Assembly (NCBI GenBank): GCA_020725335.1
Contig: DYFF01000006.1
Location: forward strand, 1 to 64,000
Reading direction: 5' to 3'
Length of the DNA: 64,000 nucleotides
Source of the DNA: Thermodesulfovibrio sp.
GTDB taxonomy: Bacteria; Nitrospirota; Thermodesulfovibrionia; Thermodesulfovibrionales; Thermodesulfovibrionaceae
Shown piece after piece: positions 35,118-45,691 of the stretch. Numbering within the stretch: position 1 is the stretch's first letter; each line of letters begins with the position of its first letter. A program made the translations under genes and the position numbers. The notes beneath the pieces are model-generated. The model had not been told where the DNA came from. It made no database searches and worked only from the letters and a program-made list of their open reading frames with translations.

Positions 35118-35838
35118 TGCTCTTGTTTTTCCTAACCCAGAATTAGCTGAACCTGATGGTTTGCTCGCAATAGGTGGCGACTTAAGCCCAGAAAGATTAA
35201 TTCTTGCATATAAATCAGGAATCTTCCCCTGGTATAATCAACTACCTATTATGTGGTGGTGTCCCCCCGTAAGACCTATAATTTTTCCGCGACTTTTTAG
35301 ACTTTCTAAAAGTCTAAATCATATTTTGAAAAGAGATATCTTCACTGTGACTTTTGATAGAAATTTTTTCGGAGTTATTGAGGGCTGTGCTAATGCAAAG
35401 AGAAGAGACTCAATAGGCACATGGATTACTCCAGAAATGAAAGAAGCTTATATTCAACTTTACAATCTTGGCTTTGCTCATTCTGTAGAGGTATGGAAAG
35501 GAAACAACCTTGTAGGAGGACTTTATGGAGTTTCAATTGGTAAAGCCTTCTTTGGAGAGTCCATGTTTTCTCTATTAAGCAATGCCTCCAAAGTTGCCCT
35601 CGCATGCCTGGTTGAGTTTTTGATAAAGGAGAATTTTTATTTTATTGATTGTCAGATAACCAATGAACATCTTTTGAGGATGGGAGCGATAGAGATCCCA
35701 AGAATTGTTTTTTTAAAAATTCTCAACGAGGCCGTATCAAAAAATTTTATAATAAAAAAATGGAGTCGTAACAAAATGTATACCCAGGAAACAGCTTATT
35801 TCCTTAAAGAAAAATTAATTAAAAGGAGTTTGTATTGA
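35095..35838 (+). CDS. aat: Leucyl/phenylalanyl-tRNA-protein transferase
   Basis: Adds Leu or Phe from charged tRNA to proteins starting with Arg or Lys, creating N-degrons read by ClpS. Motifs are FPNPELAEPDGLLAIGGDLSPERLILAYKSGIFPW, the signature MWWCPPVRPIIFP, GVIEGCANAKR, GTWITPEMKEAYIQLYNLGFAHSVEVW and GGLYGVSIGKAFFGESMFS. Length (247) is standard. Its start lies inside clpA. With clpS and clpA it forms a complete recognition arm of the N-degron pathway. Confidence 0.96.
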   Translation: MTVFLLPDALVFPNPELAEPDGLLAIGGDLSPERLILAYKSGIFPWYNQLPIMWWCPPVRPIIFPRLFRLSKSLNHILKRDIFTVTFDRNFFGVIEGCANAKRRDSIGTWITPEMKEAYIQLYNLGFAHSVEVWKGNNLVGGLYGVSIGKAFFGESMFSLLSNASKVALACLVEFLIKENFYFIDCQITNEHLLRMGAIEIPRIVFLKILNEAVSKNFIIKKWSRNKMYTQETAYFLKEKLIKRSLY

Positions 35839-36512
35839 TGAAACTTCTACTCTTTGATATTGATGGAACTTTACTGAGTGCAGGTGGCGCTGGTACAAGG
35901 TCTCTTAATAAAGCCTTTGAAAAAGTGCTTGGGATAACGGACGCTTTCACAAATTTTGAAATGGCAGGAAAAACAGATATACTCATAGTAAAAGAAGGGC
36001 TTAAAAGGTGGAATATTGAGCCAAATACATCATTAATTGCTGAACTTATTGAAAATTATCTTGCTTTTCTAAAAATTGAGATTAATAATAACTCGAAACA
36101 TTTAAAACCCGGTGTTCTTGAGTTTCTTCAACTTAATATGGAAAAATTTGGCTATCCAATGGGATTATTAACAGGTAATCTTGAAAGAGGTGCAAGAATC
36201 AAGCTTGAACCTTTTGGCTTAAATTCCCTTTTCCCTTTTGGAGCTTTTGGTAGTGACCATGAAGACAGAAATCATCTTTTACCAATTGCAATTGATAGGT
36301 TTTGGTCTAAATTTGAGAGAAAAATAGATTTTCATCAATGTATTGTCATAGGTGATACTCCCAGAGATGTTGATTGTGCGAAACCCTACGGAGCTCGAGT
36401 AATAGCAGTAGCTACAGGACCTTATAGTAAAACTGATTTAGAGAAAACAGAAGCAGATATAGTAGTTGAAAATTTATCAGAAATAAATAAATTACTCCCG
36501 CTCCTAACATAA
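35835..36512 (+). CDS. HAD-superfamily hydrolase, phosphoglycolate phosphatase-like
   Basis: A 225-residue HAD phosphatase. Motif I is LLFDIDGTLLSAGGAG, motif II GLLTGNLERGARIKLEPFGL and motif IV VIGDTPRDVDCAKPYGARVIAVATG. The cap domain (residues 18-85) is the small alpha-helical type of Gph-like enzymes. The substrate is unknown. It overlaps aat by 4 nt and precedes the rescue-factor gene by 11 nt, so it is part of the clpS operon by position only. Confidence 0.85.
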   Translation: MMKLLLFDIDGTLLSAGGAGTRSLNKAFEKVLGITDAFTNFEMAGKTDILIVKEGLKRWNIEPNTSLIAELIENYLAFLKIEINNNSKHLKPGVLEFLQLNMEKFGYPMGLLTGNLERGARIKLEPFGLNSLFPFGAFGSDHEDRNHLLPIAIDRFWSKFERKIDFHQCIVIGDTPRDVDCAKPYGARVIAVATGPYSKTDLEKTEADIVVENLSEINKLLPLLT

Positions 36513-36523
36513 ATAAAATTTAG

Positions 36524-36880
36524 ATGGGAAAATTTCCTGTAACTGAAAAAAAAGAAAAAGAACTTCTAATGGATATGGAACAACTTGATATAAGGGAGAT
36601 TGATATTGAAGAGAAATTCATTAAGTGCTCAGGACATGGAGGTCAGAAGGTTAATAAAACCTCGACAGGAGTTTATCTCAGACATATTCCTACAGGAATT
36701 GAGGTTAAATTCACAAAAGAACGCTCGCAAGGACTTAATAGATTTTTTGCAAGACGTCTGCTCGTAGAAAAAATTAGAGAAACACTCGGTTTACCTACTG
36801 AAAAATCAAAAGAAATCGAAAAAATAAAAAGGAAGAAACAAAGAAACAAGAAAAGAAATAAGGAAAGAGAGGGCATTTAG
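36524..36880 (+). CDS. GGQ-domain peptidyl-tRNA hydrolase (ArfB/C12orf65-like ribosome rescue factor)
   Basis: A 118-residue protein consisting of the release-factor catalytic domain only. The core is IKCSGHGGQKVNKTSTGVYL, with the universal GGQ, preceded by an acidic DIREIDIEEK. It ends in a basic tail (KIKRKKQRNKKRNKEREG) like the ArfB tail that enters the empty mRNA channel. There is no stop-codon recognition domain. The predicted role is to free stalled ribosomes without a stop codon. It follows protein-quality-control genes. The stop codon is part of the terminator at 36864. Confidence 0.82.
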   Translation: MGKFPVTEKKEKELLMDMEQLDIREIDIEEKFIKCSGHGGQKVNKTSTGVYLRHIPTGIEVKFTKERSQGLNRFFARRLLVEKIRETLGLPTEKSKEIEKIKRKKQRNKKRNKEREGI

Positions 36881-36890
36881 CCCTCTCTTT
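36864..36890 (+). terminator. Intrinsic terminator at the end of the clpS-aat-GGQ operon
   Basis: GAGAGGGC (36867-36874) pairs with GCCCTCTC (36880-36887) around an ATTTA loop; outer AAA/TTT extend it. The TAG stop of the rescue-factor gene (36878-36880) lies in the loop and stem. The symmetric A/T flanks also allow it to stop transcription of the converging atp operon. Confidence 0.85.
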
Positions 36891-37315
36891 TATCTGGGTA
36901 TCAGTTTTGTTGCTAATTGAATTCTTATTGTTGCCCTCTCAAGAGCAGCCTGTGCTCTTGCGTGGTCAATATCAGCTTCACCAGCCTGTGCTTTGCGAAG
37001 TCTTTCCTCTGCACGTGCCAATGCAGCTTTTGCTCTCTCTACATCTATCTCCTCAACTTTCTCTGCACTTCCTACTAATACCAAAACTCTATCATTGAGA
37101 ACTTCACAGTATCCGCGATTAATAAATACATATTGAGTTTGTCCGTCTTTCTTGTACGAAAGAGAGCCAATTCTTAAAGCTGTCATAAAGGCACAGTGCC
37201 CAGGAAATACTCCAAAATCACCTTCAGCACCTGTTGCATAGACTTCGTCTACTTGTTCATTTATTAATTCACCATATGGTGTTATAACTTCTAAAGTCAA
37301 CTTGTTCTCCATCAT
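36890..37315 (-). CDS. atpC: ATP synthase epsilon subunit
   Basis: F1 central-stalk subunit that couples and can inhibit rotation. LTLEVITPYGELINEQVDEVYATGAEGDFGVFPGH opens the beta sandwich. ALRIGSLSY and GYCEVLNDRVLVLVG follow, and the C-terminal two-helix hairpin is complete (DVERAKAALARAEERL). Length (141) is normal. It is the last gene of the atp operon, 12 nt after atpD. Confidence 0.96.
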   Translation of the reverse strand: MMENKLTLEVITPYGELINEQVDEVYATGAEGDFGVFPGHCAFMTALRIGSLSYKKDGQTQYVFINRGYCEVLNDRVLVLVGSAEKVEEIDVERAKAALARAEERLRKAQAGEADIDHARAQAALERATIRIQLATKLIPR

Positions 37316-37327
37316 TCACTCCTTTAA

Positions 37328-38752
<1,425 letters not shown>

Positions 38753-38782
38753 TTAAAACCTCCTTTATTCTTTTTTAAAATT

Positions 38783-39670
38783 TTATCCTTCACTTTGCTT
38801 TAAAGCCTCAACACCGCCAACAATATCCATAAGTTCTTTTGTAATGGATGCCTGTCTTACTTTGTTTGCAAGCAGTGTTGTCTTTCTGATAAGTTCATCA
38901 CAGTTCTTTGTTGCATTATCCATGGCTGTCATTCTTGCTGCTTCTTCTGCAGCCTGAGATTCTAATAGAGCCCTGTATATTTGAATTTCAATATAAATAG
39001 GAAGCAACATTGCAAAAAGCTCAGGTGCTCTTGGTTCATAGGTAAAAGGTATAAATGTAGGCTGTTCAGCAGGCGTTGAATCTATCCTTCCGATAGGCAG
39101 CAATCTGTTGATTACAACCCTCTGTGCAATAACTGACTTAAACTCGTTAAATATGACAACAACCTCATCAACAGCCTCTGTTACATAGGCATTTATCATC
39201 TCCTGAGCTATCATCTGAGCATGGGTATATTGAAGTTTTCCAGAGATACCAGTCCATACATTCTTTAATTGAAAATCTCTCCTTTTAAAGTAATCTCTCG
39301 CTTTTCTTCCTACAACTGAAAGAACAATATTAAGCCCTTCACCTTTTAACCTGTTAATTTCCTTGTGGGCAGCTCTTAGTATATTTGTATTAAAAGCACC
39401 GCAAAGCCCTTTATCTGATGTCATCACCAATACTTCTACGGTTTTAACAGGCCTTCTAAGAAGAATTGGTGGAACATCACCTCTTGTCTCTACAGCACCA
39501 GCAAGATCTGCAAGAACTTGCTGCATCTTAGTGGCATAAGGCCTATATCTGAGCATGCTGTCTTGGACTTTACGGAGCTTTGCCGCTGCCACCATCTTCA
39601 TGGCAGAGGTGATCTTTTTTGTTCCCTGTATTGCCTTTATTTTCTTTCTTATATCTCTTAATGTTGGCAT
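38783..39670 (-). CDS. atpG: ATP synthase gamma subunit
   Basis: The rotating F1 shaft. The N-terminal coiled coil is PTLRDIRKKIKAIQGTKKITSAMKMVAAAKLRK, then MTSDKGLCGAFNTNI and FNEFKSVIAQ. The C-terminal coil carries the signature ESQAAEEAARMTAMDNATKNCDELI. Length (295) is standard. It lies between atpA and atpD in the usual order. The intergenic gaps are about 30 nt with strong Shine-Dalgarno sites. Confidence 0.97.
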   Translation of the reverse strand: MPTLRDIRKKIKAIQGTKKITSAMKMVAAAKLRKVQDSMLRYRPYATKMQQVLADLAGAVETRGDVPPILLRRPVKTVEVLVMTSDKGLCGAFNTNILRAAHKEINRLKGEGLNIVLSVVGRKARDYFKRRDFQLKNVWTGISGKLQYTHAQMIAQEMINAYVTEAVDEVVVIFNEFKSVIAQRVVINRLLPIGRIDSTPAEQPTFIPFTYEPRAPELFAMLLPIYIEIQIYRALLESQAAEEAARMTAMDNATKNCDELIRKTTLLANKVRQASITKELMDIVGGVEALKQSEG

Positions 39671-39699
39671 TTAACAGCTCCTACCTTCAGATTTTTATA

Positions 39700-41208
39700 T
39701 TAAGGCTGAAATGTCTTCTTAAACTCTACTATGGCATCTGTGATTTTCTGCCTAAGTGTATCGTCAAGCTCTTTCTTCTCTCTAATTTCTTTTCTTAGGT
39801 CCTCTTTCTGGCTCCTAATGAAGCTCAAGAAGCCTTGTTCAAATGCCTTAATTGCTGAAACAGGTAATTCATCAAGATGTCCCTGTGTTCCAGCAAATAT
39901 AAGCATTATCTGGTCCTCAACAGGCATTGGTACATATTGGTCTTGCTTCAGAAGCTCAACCATTCTCTGTCCTCTTTCGAGCAATGACCTTGTTGCTTTA
40001 TCAAGGTCTGCAGCAAACTGAGCAAAAGCTACAAGCTCTCTATACTGGGCAAGGTCAAGTCTTAACATACCTGCAACTTGCTTCATTGCTTTAATCTGTG
40101 CTGCACCACCGACACGGCTGACAGAAAGACCGACGTTAATAGCAGGACGAACACCAGCATAGAAAAGCTCTGGTTCAAGATATATCTGTCCATCAGTAAT
40201 GGAGATAACGTTTGTTGGAATATATCCAGAAACGTCACCCGCCTGTGTTTCGATAACAGGTAATGCTGTAAGAGAACCTCCACCCTCGGCATCGGAGAGT
40301 TTTGCTGCTCTCTCAAGCAGTCTTGAATGGAGATAGAAAACGTCACCAGGATAAGCTTCTCTTCCTGGCGGTCTTCTTAGAATCAAGGAAACCTGTCTAT
40401 ATGCATAAGCCTGTTTTGTAAGGTCATCATAGCAAACTAAGGCATGCATTCCTTTATCTCTGAAGTATTCACCCATTGCACAACCTACGTATGGTGCAAG
40501 ATATTGCATGGATGCAGGTTCAGAGGCTGTTGCAGCTACTACAATGGTATGATCCATTGCACCATACTTTTTAAGAGTCTCTACCACCTGAACAACACTC
40601 TGACGTCTCTGTCCACATGCTACATAAATACATATACAGTTCTGACCTTTTTGATTTATAATTGTGTCAAGCAAGATTGCTGTTTTACCTGTCTGACGGT
40701 CACCAATAACAAGCTCTCTCTGACCTCTTCCTATCGGAATCATTGCATCTATTGCTTTAAGACCTGTTTGAAGAGGCTCTTTAACGGGTTGACGTTTAAT
40801 AATACCAGGAGCAATAATATCAACCTTTCTGGTAGCCTTTGCATTAATTGGACCTTTACCATCAATTGGAATACCGATGGCATTGACTACTCTTCCAATT
40901 AATTCCTCTCCAACAGGTGTTTCCATAACTCTTCCAGTTCTTTTGACAATGTCACCCTCTTTAACAAGTCTGTCATCACCAAATAGAATTGCACCGACAT
41001 TGTCCTCTTCAAGGTTTAGAGCCATTCCATAAACACCGTTTGGAAGCTCAAGCATCTCAGATGCCATACAATTGTCTAAACCATAAATTCTTGCAACACC
41101 GTCACCGATAGAGGTAACAATTCCTACCTCGCTGACATCAGCCTTCTTCTCAAAGTCAGCAATCTGCTTCTTAAGGTACTCACTAATTTCTTCCATCTTA
41201 AGTTCCAT
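39700..41208 (-). CDS. atpA: ATP synthase alpha subunit
   Basis: Regulatory F1 subunit, 502 residues. Motifs are Walker [17 protein letters not shown] (about residue 168), [65 protein letters not shown] and [36 protein letters not shown]. It begins 6 nt after atpH. Confidence 0.98.
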   Translation of the reverse strand: MELKMEEISEYLKKQIADFEKKADVSEVGIVTSIGDGVARIYGLDNCMASEMLELPNGVYGMALNLEEDNVGAILFGDDRLVKEGDIVKRTGRVMETPVGEELIGRVVNAIGIPIDGKGPINAKATRKVDIIAPGIIKRQPVKEPLQTGLKAIDAMIPIGRGQRELVIGDRQTGKTAILLDTIINQKGQNCICIYVACGQRRQSVVQVVETLKKYGAMDHTIVVAATASEPASMQYLAPYVGCAMGEYFRDKGMHALVCYDDLTKQAYAYRQVSLILRRPPGREAYPGDVFYLHSRLLERAAKLSDAEGGGSLTALPVIETQAGDVSGYIPTNVISITDGQIYLEPELFYAGVRPAINVGLSVSRVGGAAQIKAMKQVAGMLRLDLAQYRELVAFAQFAADLDKATRSLLERGQRMVELLKQDQYVPMPVEDQIMLIFAGTQGHLDELPVSAIKAFEQGFLSFIRSQKEDLRKEIREKKELDDTLRQKITDAIVEFKKTFQP

Positions 41209-41214
41209 AGTTTC

Positions 41215-41760
41215 TCACCCCTTTATAAGCTTATCTCTTAAAAGACCCAACTGGCCTTTTATACTCAAATCATACATAGTACTACCAACCTTAACTCTCA
41301 CTCCACCAATCAATGAGGGATCAATCTCATATTGAAGTTCTACCTCTCTTCCTGTAATTGACTTAAGTGATTCAACAATCTTTAACTTTATACTATCAGG
41401 AAGTTCAACAGCAGAGGTAACCACCCCTTTAACCTTCTTCTTAGCTTCCAGGTATAGGGCATTAATGTACCTTACAATTTCTCCAAGTCCTATTAATACT
41501 CCTTCAATGCTCAAAAAGCTTAAAAACTTTTTAACCTCTTCTGGAAGCCCTAATTTTTCACAGAGATAACTTATAACTCCGACTCTTTCTTCATCCCTAA
41601 AGGAAGGCGAAGTAAGCATATTGCGGAACTGCTTTTCCTTCTGCATAAGAATTATAACTGACTCAAGTTTTACAACAATGTCTGGGACCTGGTCAAGATT
41701 CACCAGGCTTAAAAATTGTTTTGCATACTTTTTTGCCTTTGTGCCTCTTACCTTTCTCAA
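41215..41760 (-). CDS. atpH: ATP synthase delta subunit
   Basis: Stator subunit that caps F1 and holds the b dimer (OSCP homologue). The N-terminal helical domain starts [18 protein letters not shown]. The C-terminal region carries the family motif [30 protein letters not shown]. Length (181) is normal. Its ATG overlaps the b-subunit stop by 4 nt, giving equal translation of the stator parts. Confidence 0.93.
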   Translation of the reverse strand: MRKVRGTKAKKYAKQFLSLVNLDQVPDIVVKLESVIILMQKEKQFRNMLTSPSFRDEERVGVISYLCEKLGLPEEVKKFLSFLSIEGVLIGLGEIVRYINALYLEAKKKVKGVVTSAVELPDSIKLKIVESLKSITGREVELQYEIDPSLIGGVRVKVGSTMYDLSIKGQLGLLRDKLIKG

Positions 41761-42326
41761 TTTTTCCGCCCCTCTATTATTTTTATTGATTCCTGAAGAA
41801 GCTTTTCTTGCTCTTCAGGTGTTATTTTTTCCTTTAATTTCTGCTCACTTAGCTGAATTGCAAGCTCAGCAGCCTCAAGTCTCAGAGCATCTTTAGCCAT
41901 CTTAACTTCAAATTCTATGTTTGTTTTTGCTTGCTCAAGAATTTTCTCCTTCATCTTATCTGTTTCCTGTATTATCTGTTGCTTTTCCTGTTCACCAATC
42001 TTTTTAGCAGACTCTATAATGTCTTGAACATCCTTGTCTTTTAATCTTAATTTTTCTTCTACTTCTTGAAGAGCTTTCTGAGCAAGCTCTTTGGCTTCCT
42101 GTGATTCTTTTATGCTCTTCTCAATAAGCTCTTGCCTTTGAGCAAGATAGTTTTTTATTGGTTTGCCGAGAAATTTAACAATTATAAAAACCAATATGGC
42201 AAAGTTTATAGTCTTAAATGCCCAATCTTTTAAACTTCCTCCTCCTGCTTCTCCTCCACCACCTGCAAATGCAGATACAGCAGAAAACACAAATATTAGT
42301 GATAGTAAAATAATCAATCTTTTCAT
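41757..42326 (-). CDS. atpF: ATP synthase b subunit with signal-like N-terminus
   Basis: Peripheral-stalk subunit of 189 residues. Two hydrophobic stretches are present. Residues 3-20 ([19 protein letters not shown]) read like a cleavable signal peptide, followed by a Gly-rich linker (GGGGEAGGG). The membrane helix is at about 35-53 ([18 protein letters not shown]). The rest is a long charged right-handed coiled coil ([21 protein letters not shown]). The signal-like extension is seen in b subunits of several deltaproteobacterial and related lineages. It pairs with the shorter b' encoded upstream. Confidence 0.9.
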   Translation of the reverse strand: MKRLIILLSLIFVFSAVSAFAGGGGEAGGGSLKDWAFKTINFAILVFIIVKFLGKPIKNYLAQRQELIEKSIKESQEAKELAQKALQEVEEKLRLKDKDVQDIIESAKKIGEQEKQQIIQETDKMKEKILEQAKTNIEFEVKMAKDALRLEAAELAIQLSEQKLKEKITPEEQEKLLQESIKIIEGRKN

Positions 42327-42336
42327 ATCGCCTCCA

Positions 42337-42756
42337 TTATGCCTTTACCAGTTTGTTGACAATCTCTTCCGAAAGCCTTTCAACTTCTTGCTTAAGCATT
42401 GCTCTAACCTTTTCTGTCTCTGCCTTAATCTCTCCCCTTGCCTTTTCAATCATCTGAACAGCCTCTTTCTCAGCAGATGAAACAACCTCTCTCTGATAAG
42501 CTAATGCCTCTTCCCTTAGAGAATTAATAATCTGCTTCGCCTGAGCTTTAGCATTTGCAAGATCAGCATTCATCTGAGCAACTGCCTGTTCTTTCTTTTC
42601 ATTCATAATTTGAGCCTCTTCAAGAGCACCCTTAATCATCTGGTCACGCTGCCTGAAAAGCTCCATCATGGGTTTAAAGAGGATAGCATTGAGAATAAAC
42701 ATTAAAACAAAAAATTGAATCATTAAGACAAAAAACCAGTTGTTAAACTCTAACAT
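42337..42756 (-). CDS. ATP synthase b' subunit
   Basis: A 139-residue second b-type subunit: a membrane helix (WFFVLMIQFFVLMFILNAILF) then a coiled coil (EAQIMNEKKEQAVAQMNADLANAKAQ). Paired b and b' genes indicate a heterodimeric stalk as in cyanobacteria and several anaerobes. It is the first gene of the operon. Subunits a and c are not encoded here and must lie elsewhere in the genome. Confidence 0.88.
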   Translation of the reverse strand: MLEFNNWFFVLMIQFFVLMFILNAILFKPMMELFRQRDQMIKGALEEAQIMNEKKEQAVAQMNADLANAKAQAKQIINSLREEALAYQREVVSSAEKEAVQMIEKARGEIKAETEKVRAMLKQEVERLSEEIVNKLVKA

Positions 42757-42810
42757 ACCCCACCTTCTTTCTGTTAGATTTTTTTTGTTGCTTTAAAACA
42801 ACTGCAAGAC

Positions 42811-42839
42811 AAGATACCATATACAGCTTTTTTTGTCAA
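42811..42839 (-). promoter_or_regulatory. Promoter of the atp operon
   Basis: On the minus strand a perfect -35 TTGACA (42839-42834), a 17-nt spacer starting with six A, and -10 TATCTT (42816-42811). The start would be near 42804, about 48 nt before the b' ATG. It is the best sigma-70 promoter of the window. Confidence 0.8.
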
Positions 42840-42882
42840 GAAATTAGCAATTTTAAATTTTTATGGTTTTATTAAAAATTTC

Positions 42883-43734
42883 TTATAAATCCCTGTGAAT
42901 GGTCGCAACATCAAACAATTTGTTCCTTATATACGCCGAAATTACCTCTGCAATAACAACAGATCTATGCCTTCCTCCTGTACAACCTATAGCAATTGTT
43001 AAATAAGCCCTTCCTTCCTTTTTATATCTCGGTAAAACAAAATTTAAAAAACTCTTAACATGAGTAATGAATTTCTTTGTATCATCGTGACTTAAAACAA
43101 AATCTCTTACAGGTTTGTCTATACCTGTTAATTGAGAAAGGTTATCGACAAAATAAGGATTGGGTAGATACCTTACGTCAAATACCAAATCTGCATTTAT
43201 AGGGATTCCATTTTTATAACCAAAAGAAATTACTGTTACTGAAGGATAGAGTGCTTCTTTTTCATAAATACTTCTTATAAATGCCCTTAGTTCATGAGGA
43301 TTAAAGTTAGTAGTGTCTATTATTCTATCAGACAACTCCCTTAAGGATGAAAGCAAATTATGTTCTTGCCTTATTGATTCTATTAAACTTGTGTTCTTTG
43401 TAAAAAGAGGATGAGGTCTTCTTGTCTCTTTATATCTCTTTAGTATAGTTTCCTCATCAGCTTGAAGAAACAATATTTCTGTTGTGTATGTTCCTTTTAT
43501 TTGTCTTATAAATTCAGAGGCTTCCTCAAAAAAACTATAGCCTCTTATGTCAACTCCGATTGCTACCTTATCACAATAACCATAATCATGTATTAACTTA
43601 ATAAAATTACTTACCAGAGGGGGAGGCAAATTATCACTACAAAAAAAGCCTAAATCTTCAAGAGTCCTGAGAGTTACAGTTTTACCAGCTCCTGATAATC
43701 CCGTAACGATTACTATATAAGGATCACAACTCAA
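42883..43734 (-). CDS. rapZ: RapZ-family P-loop protein
   Basis: Nucleotide-binding adaptor; in E. coli RapZ guides RNase E to the GlmZ sRNA, and elsewhere (YvcJ) it senses metabolites. Walker A is VTGLSGAGKTVTLRTLEDLGFFCSDNLPPPL, with SFGYKNGIPINADLVFDVRYLPNPY and the C-terminal IGCTGGRHRSVVIAE. Length (283) is normal. It ends the conserved lpt-rpoN-hpf-rapZ cluster, 13 nt after hpf. No GlmZ-like target was identified here. Confidence 0.93.
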   Translation of the reverse strand: MSCDPYIVIVTGLSGAGKTVTLRTLEDLGFFCSDNLPPPLVSNFIKLIHDYGYCDKVAIGVDIRGYSFFEEASEFIRQIKGTYTTEILFLQADEETILKRYKETRRPHPLFTKNTSLIESIRQEHNLLSSLRELSDRIIDTTNFNPHELRAFIRSIYEKEALYPSVTVISFGYKNGIPINADLVFDVRYLPNPYFVDNLSQLTGIDKPVRDFVLSHDDTKKFITHVKSFLNFVLPRYKKEGRAYLTIAIGCTGGRHRSVVIAEVISAYIRNKLFDVATIHRDL

Positions 43735-43746
43735 GCTAAAAACTCC

Positions 43747-44274
43747 TTACTTAGCAGGTTCTATTAAGCCGTAATGCCCGTCCTTTCTTCTGTATACCAC
43801 GTTTATATCACCAGTAAAAGAATTTAAGAATATAAAGAAATCCTTATCAAGTAGTTCCATTTGATCAACCGCCTCATCAGGCGCCATTGGTCTTAAATCG
43901 AATTTTTTAAATTTCACAATTTTTTTGACTTTTTCTGATGATTCTGTAGGAGCTACATTATATTTATTTGAATCTTTCTTATTTTTATTTTGTACTTTTT
44001 CTTTATATTTGAGTATCTGCTTTTCAAGTTTTTCTACAACTTGATCAACAGCAGAGTATAAATCCTCTGTTTTGCCTTCTGCCTGAATTAAATGTCCATT
44101 TACTTTTAATAAAACGTCTATTTTATGAGTAAACTTTTCTGTACTTATAGTTACAATAGCTTCTGATAATTCTCCTAAAAACTTTTCAAATTTGTTAATC
44201 CTTTTTTCAATATACTGTCTTAATGCATCTGTTAGTTCAATATTCCTTCCTTTAATATTTAGTTTCATTTTCAA
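43747..44274 (-). CDS. hpf: Ribosome hibernation promoting factor, long form
   Basis: Dimerises 70S ribosomes into inactive 100S particles. The N-terminal domain (residues 1-100) reads KLNIKGRNIELTDALRQYIEKRINKFEKFLGE and HIDVLLKV-type strands. A linker then leads to the C-terminal dimerisation domain (KFKKFDLRPMAPDEAVDQMELLDKDFFIFLNSFTG...VVYRRKDGHYGLIEP). Length (175) and the C-terminal domain show it is the long form, which needs no RMF. It sits directly after rpoN, as in many bacteria. Confidence 0.94.
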   Translation of the reverse strand: MKMKLNIKGRNIELTDALRQYIEKRINKFEKFLGELSEAIVTISTEKFTHKIDVLLKVNGHLIQAEGKTEDLYSAVDQVVEKLEKQILKYKEKVQNKNKKDSNKYNVAPTESSEKVKKIVKFKKFDLRPMAPDEAVDQMELLDKDFFIFLNSFTGDINVVYRRKDGHYGLIEPAK

Positions 44275-44281
44275 GTCCTCC

Positions 44282-45691
44282 TTAATATTTTTTCGTCCTT
44301 CTTAATGCCTTAGACGGAATTTTTAACTCCTCTCTATATTTTGCTACAGTTCTTCTTGCAATATCTATCCCTTCTTTTTTTAATATTTCCGATATCTCGC
44401 TGTCAGATAGCGGATTTGCTGGATTTTCTTCATCTATTACTTTGCGAATCAATTCCTTTACTCTTGAAGTTGAAATAGCACCATCTTTTGAAGGAAGAGC
44501 GTTACTAAAGAAAAATTTAAAACTAAATATTCCATGATCGCATGCAAGGTATTTGTTTGAAGTTACCCTACTTATGGTGCTCTCGTGCAAGCCTAAATCT
44601 TCCGCAATGTCTCTAAGATTCAAAGGCTTAATAAAGTCTGCGCCCTTTTCAAAAAAATCTCTCTGAAATTTAATTATACTCTCTGTGACTCTATAGATAG
44701 TTCTATGTCTTTGCTCAAGCCCTTTTAATAACTCTATAGCATTCCTAAATTTTTCTTTCAAAAATTTTTTCTCCTCTGAAGGTAGTCTCTTAGCTCTTAC
44801 CATCTCTTTATAAAAATTATTTAATCTTATTTTTGGAATTCCCTCATCATTCAAAATAATTTGATATTCATCCTCGATTTTTTTAACATATACATCAGGG
44901 ATCGGGAACGAAGAGGCTACTACTGCAAAATTCCTACCCGGTCTTGGTTCAAGTTTCTCGATAATTTTTATTGCATTTAAGATATCTTCTACAGATAAAT
45001 TGAACCTCTTAGATATTTTTTCATACTTTTTACGCTGAACATCTTCCAAATGTTCTGCAATTATTGAAGCTACTATAGAATTTTCTAAACCCAATGCTCT
45101 TAGTTGTAATAGTAAACATTCTTTCAAATCTCTTGCTCCTACACCCGGTGGATCAAACTCTTGAACTAATGAAACAGCTGCTTTTACTGTATCTAAATCA
45201 GTATCAGCAAGCTTTAAAATTTCTTCATCAGAGGCTCTAAGATATCCATCTTCATCAATATTTCCGATAACTATTTCAGCTACAAGCCTTATTCTATGGT
45301 CTGCATTGCTTAATCTTAATTGCCAAATCAAATGTTCCCATAAATCTGTTCTTTTAGAATAGAAAAGTTCAAAATTAGGTTTATCTTCTATCCCCGGAGT
45401 AAAATATCCTAAATCTCTTCCATCATCTGCTCTTTCTGAGAAATAATCATCAATTATTATTTTTTCAATTTTATCTATGACTAAGGGTTCTTGATCTTCA
45501 AATGGCTTTTCTAAGTCAAGCGATTGCTCTTCCTCCTCTAACTCTAATAATGGATTTTCCATCAGTTCCATTTGGATATACTGACTTAATTCAAGTTGAG
45601 GAAGCTGTAGTAATTTCAGCTGCATCTGCAGTTGAGGTGTCAGAGCCAGTTTTTGAGTTAATTTTAAATCTACTCTCTGTTCAAGGGTCAT
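44282..45691 (-). CDS. rpoN: RNA polymerase sigma-54 factor
   Basis: Alternative sigma factor of 469 residues. Region I is Gln/Leu-rich (LTQKLALTPQLQMQLKLLQLPQLELSQYIQMELMENPLLE). Region II is acidic. The core-binding domain follows (YLRASDEEILKLADTDLDTVKAAVSLVQEFDPPGVGARDLKECLLLQLRAL). The HTH and the RpoN box ARRTVAKYREELKIPSKALRR close the protein. All parts are intact. It overlaps lptB by 1 nt, and hpf follows. sigma-54 needs AAA+ activators, none of which is in the window. Confidence 0.96.
   Translation of the reverse strand: MTLEQRVDLKLTQKLALTPQLQMQLKLLQLPQLELSQYIQMELMENPLLELEEEEQSLDLEKPFEDQEPLVIDKIEKIIIDDYFSERADDGRDLGYFTPGIEDKPNFELFYSKRTDLWEHLIWQLRLSNADHRIRLVAEIVIGNIDEDGYLRASDEEILKLADTDLDTVKAAVSLVQEFDPPGVGARDLKECLLLQLRALGLENSIVASIIAEHLEDVQRKKYEKISKRFNLSVEDILNAIKIIEKLEPRPGRNFAVVASSFPIPDVYVKKIEDEYQIILNDEGIPKIRLNNFYKEMVRAKRLPSEEKKFLKEKFRNAIELLKGLEQRHRTIYRVTESIIKFQRDFFEKGADFIKPLNLRDIAEDLGLHESTISRVTSNKYLACDHGIFSFKFFFSNALPSKDGAISTSRVKELIRKVIDEENPANPLSDSEISEILKKEGIDIARRTVAKYREELKIPSKALRRTKKY

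Noticed and set aside
40444-40902. 152-codon plus-strand ORF opposite atpA
   Set aside because: Cys/Ser-rich nonsense composition and full antisense overlap with a conserved gene mark it as a shadow frame.
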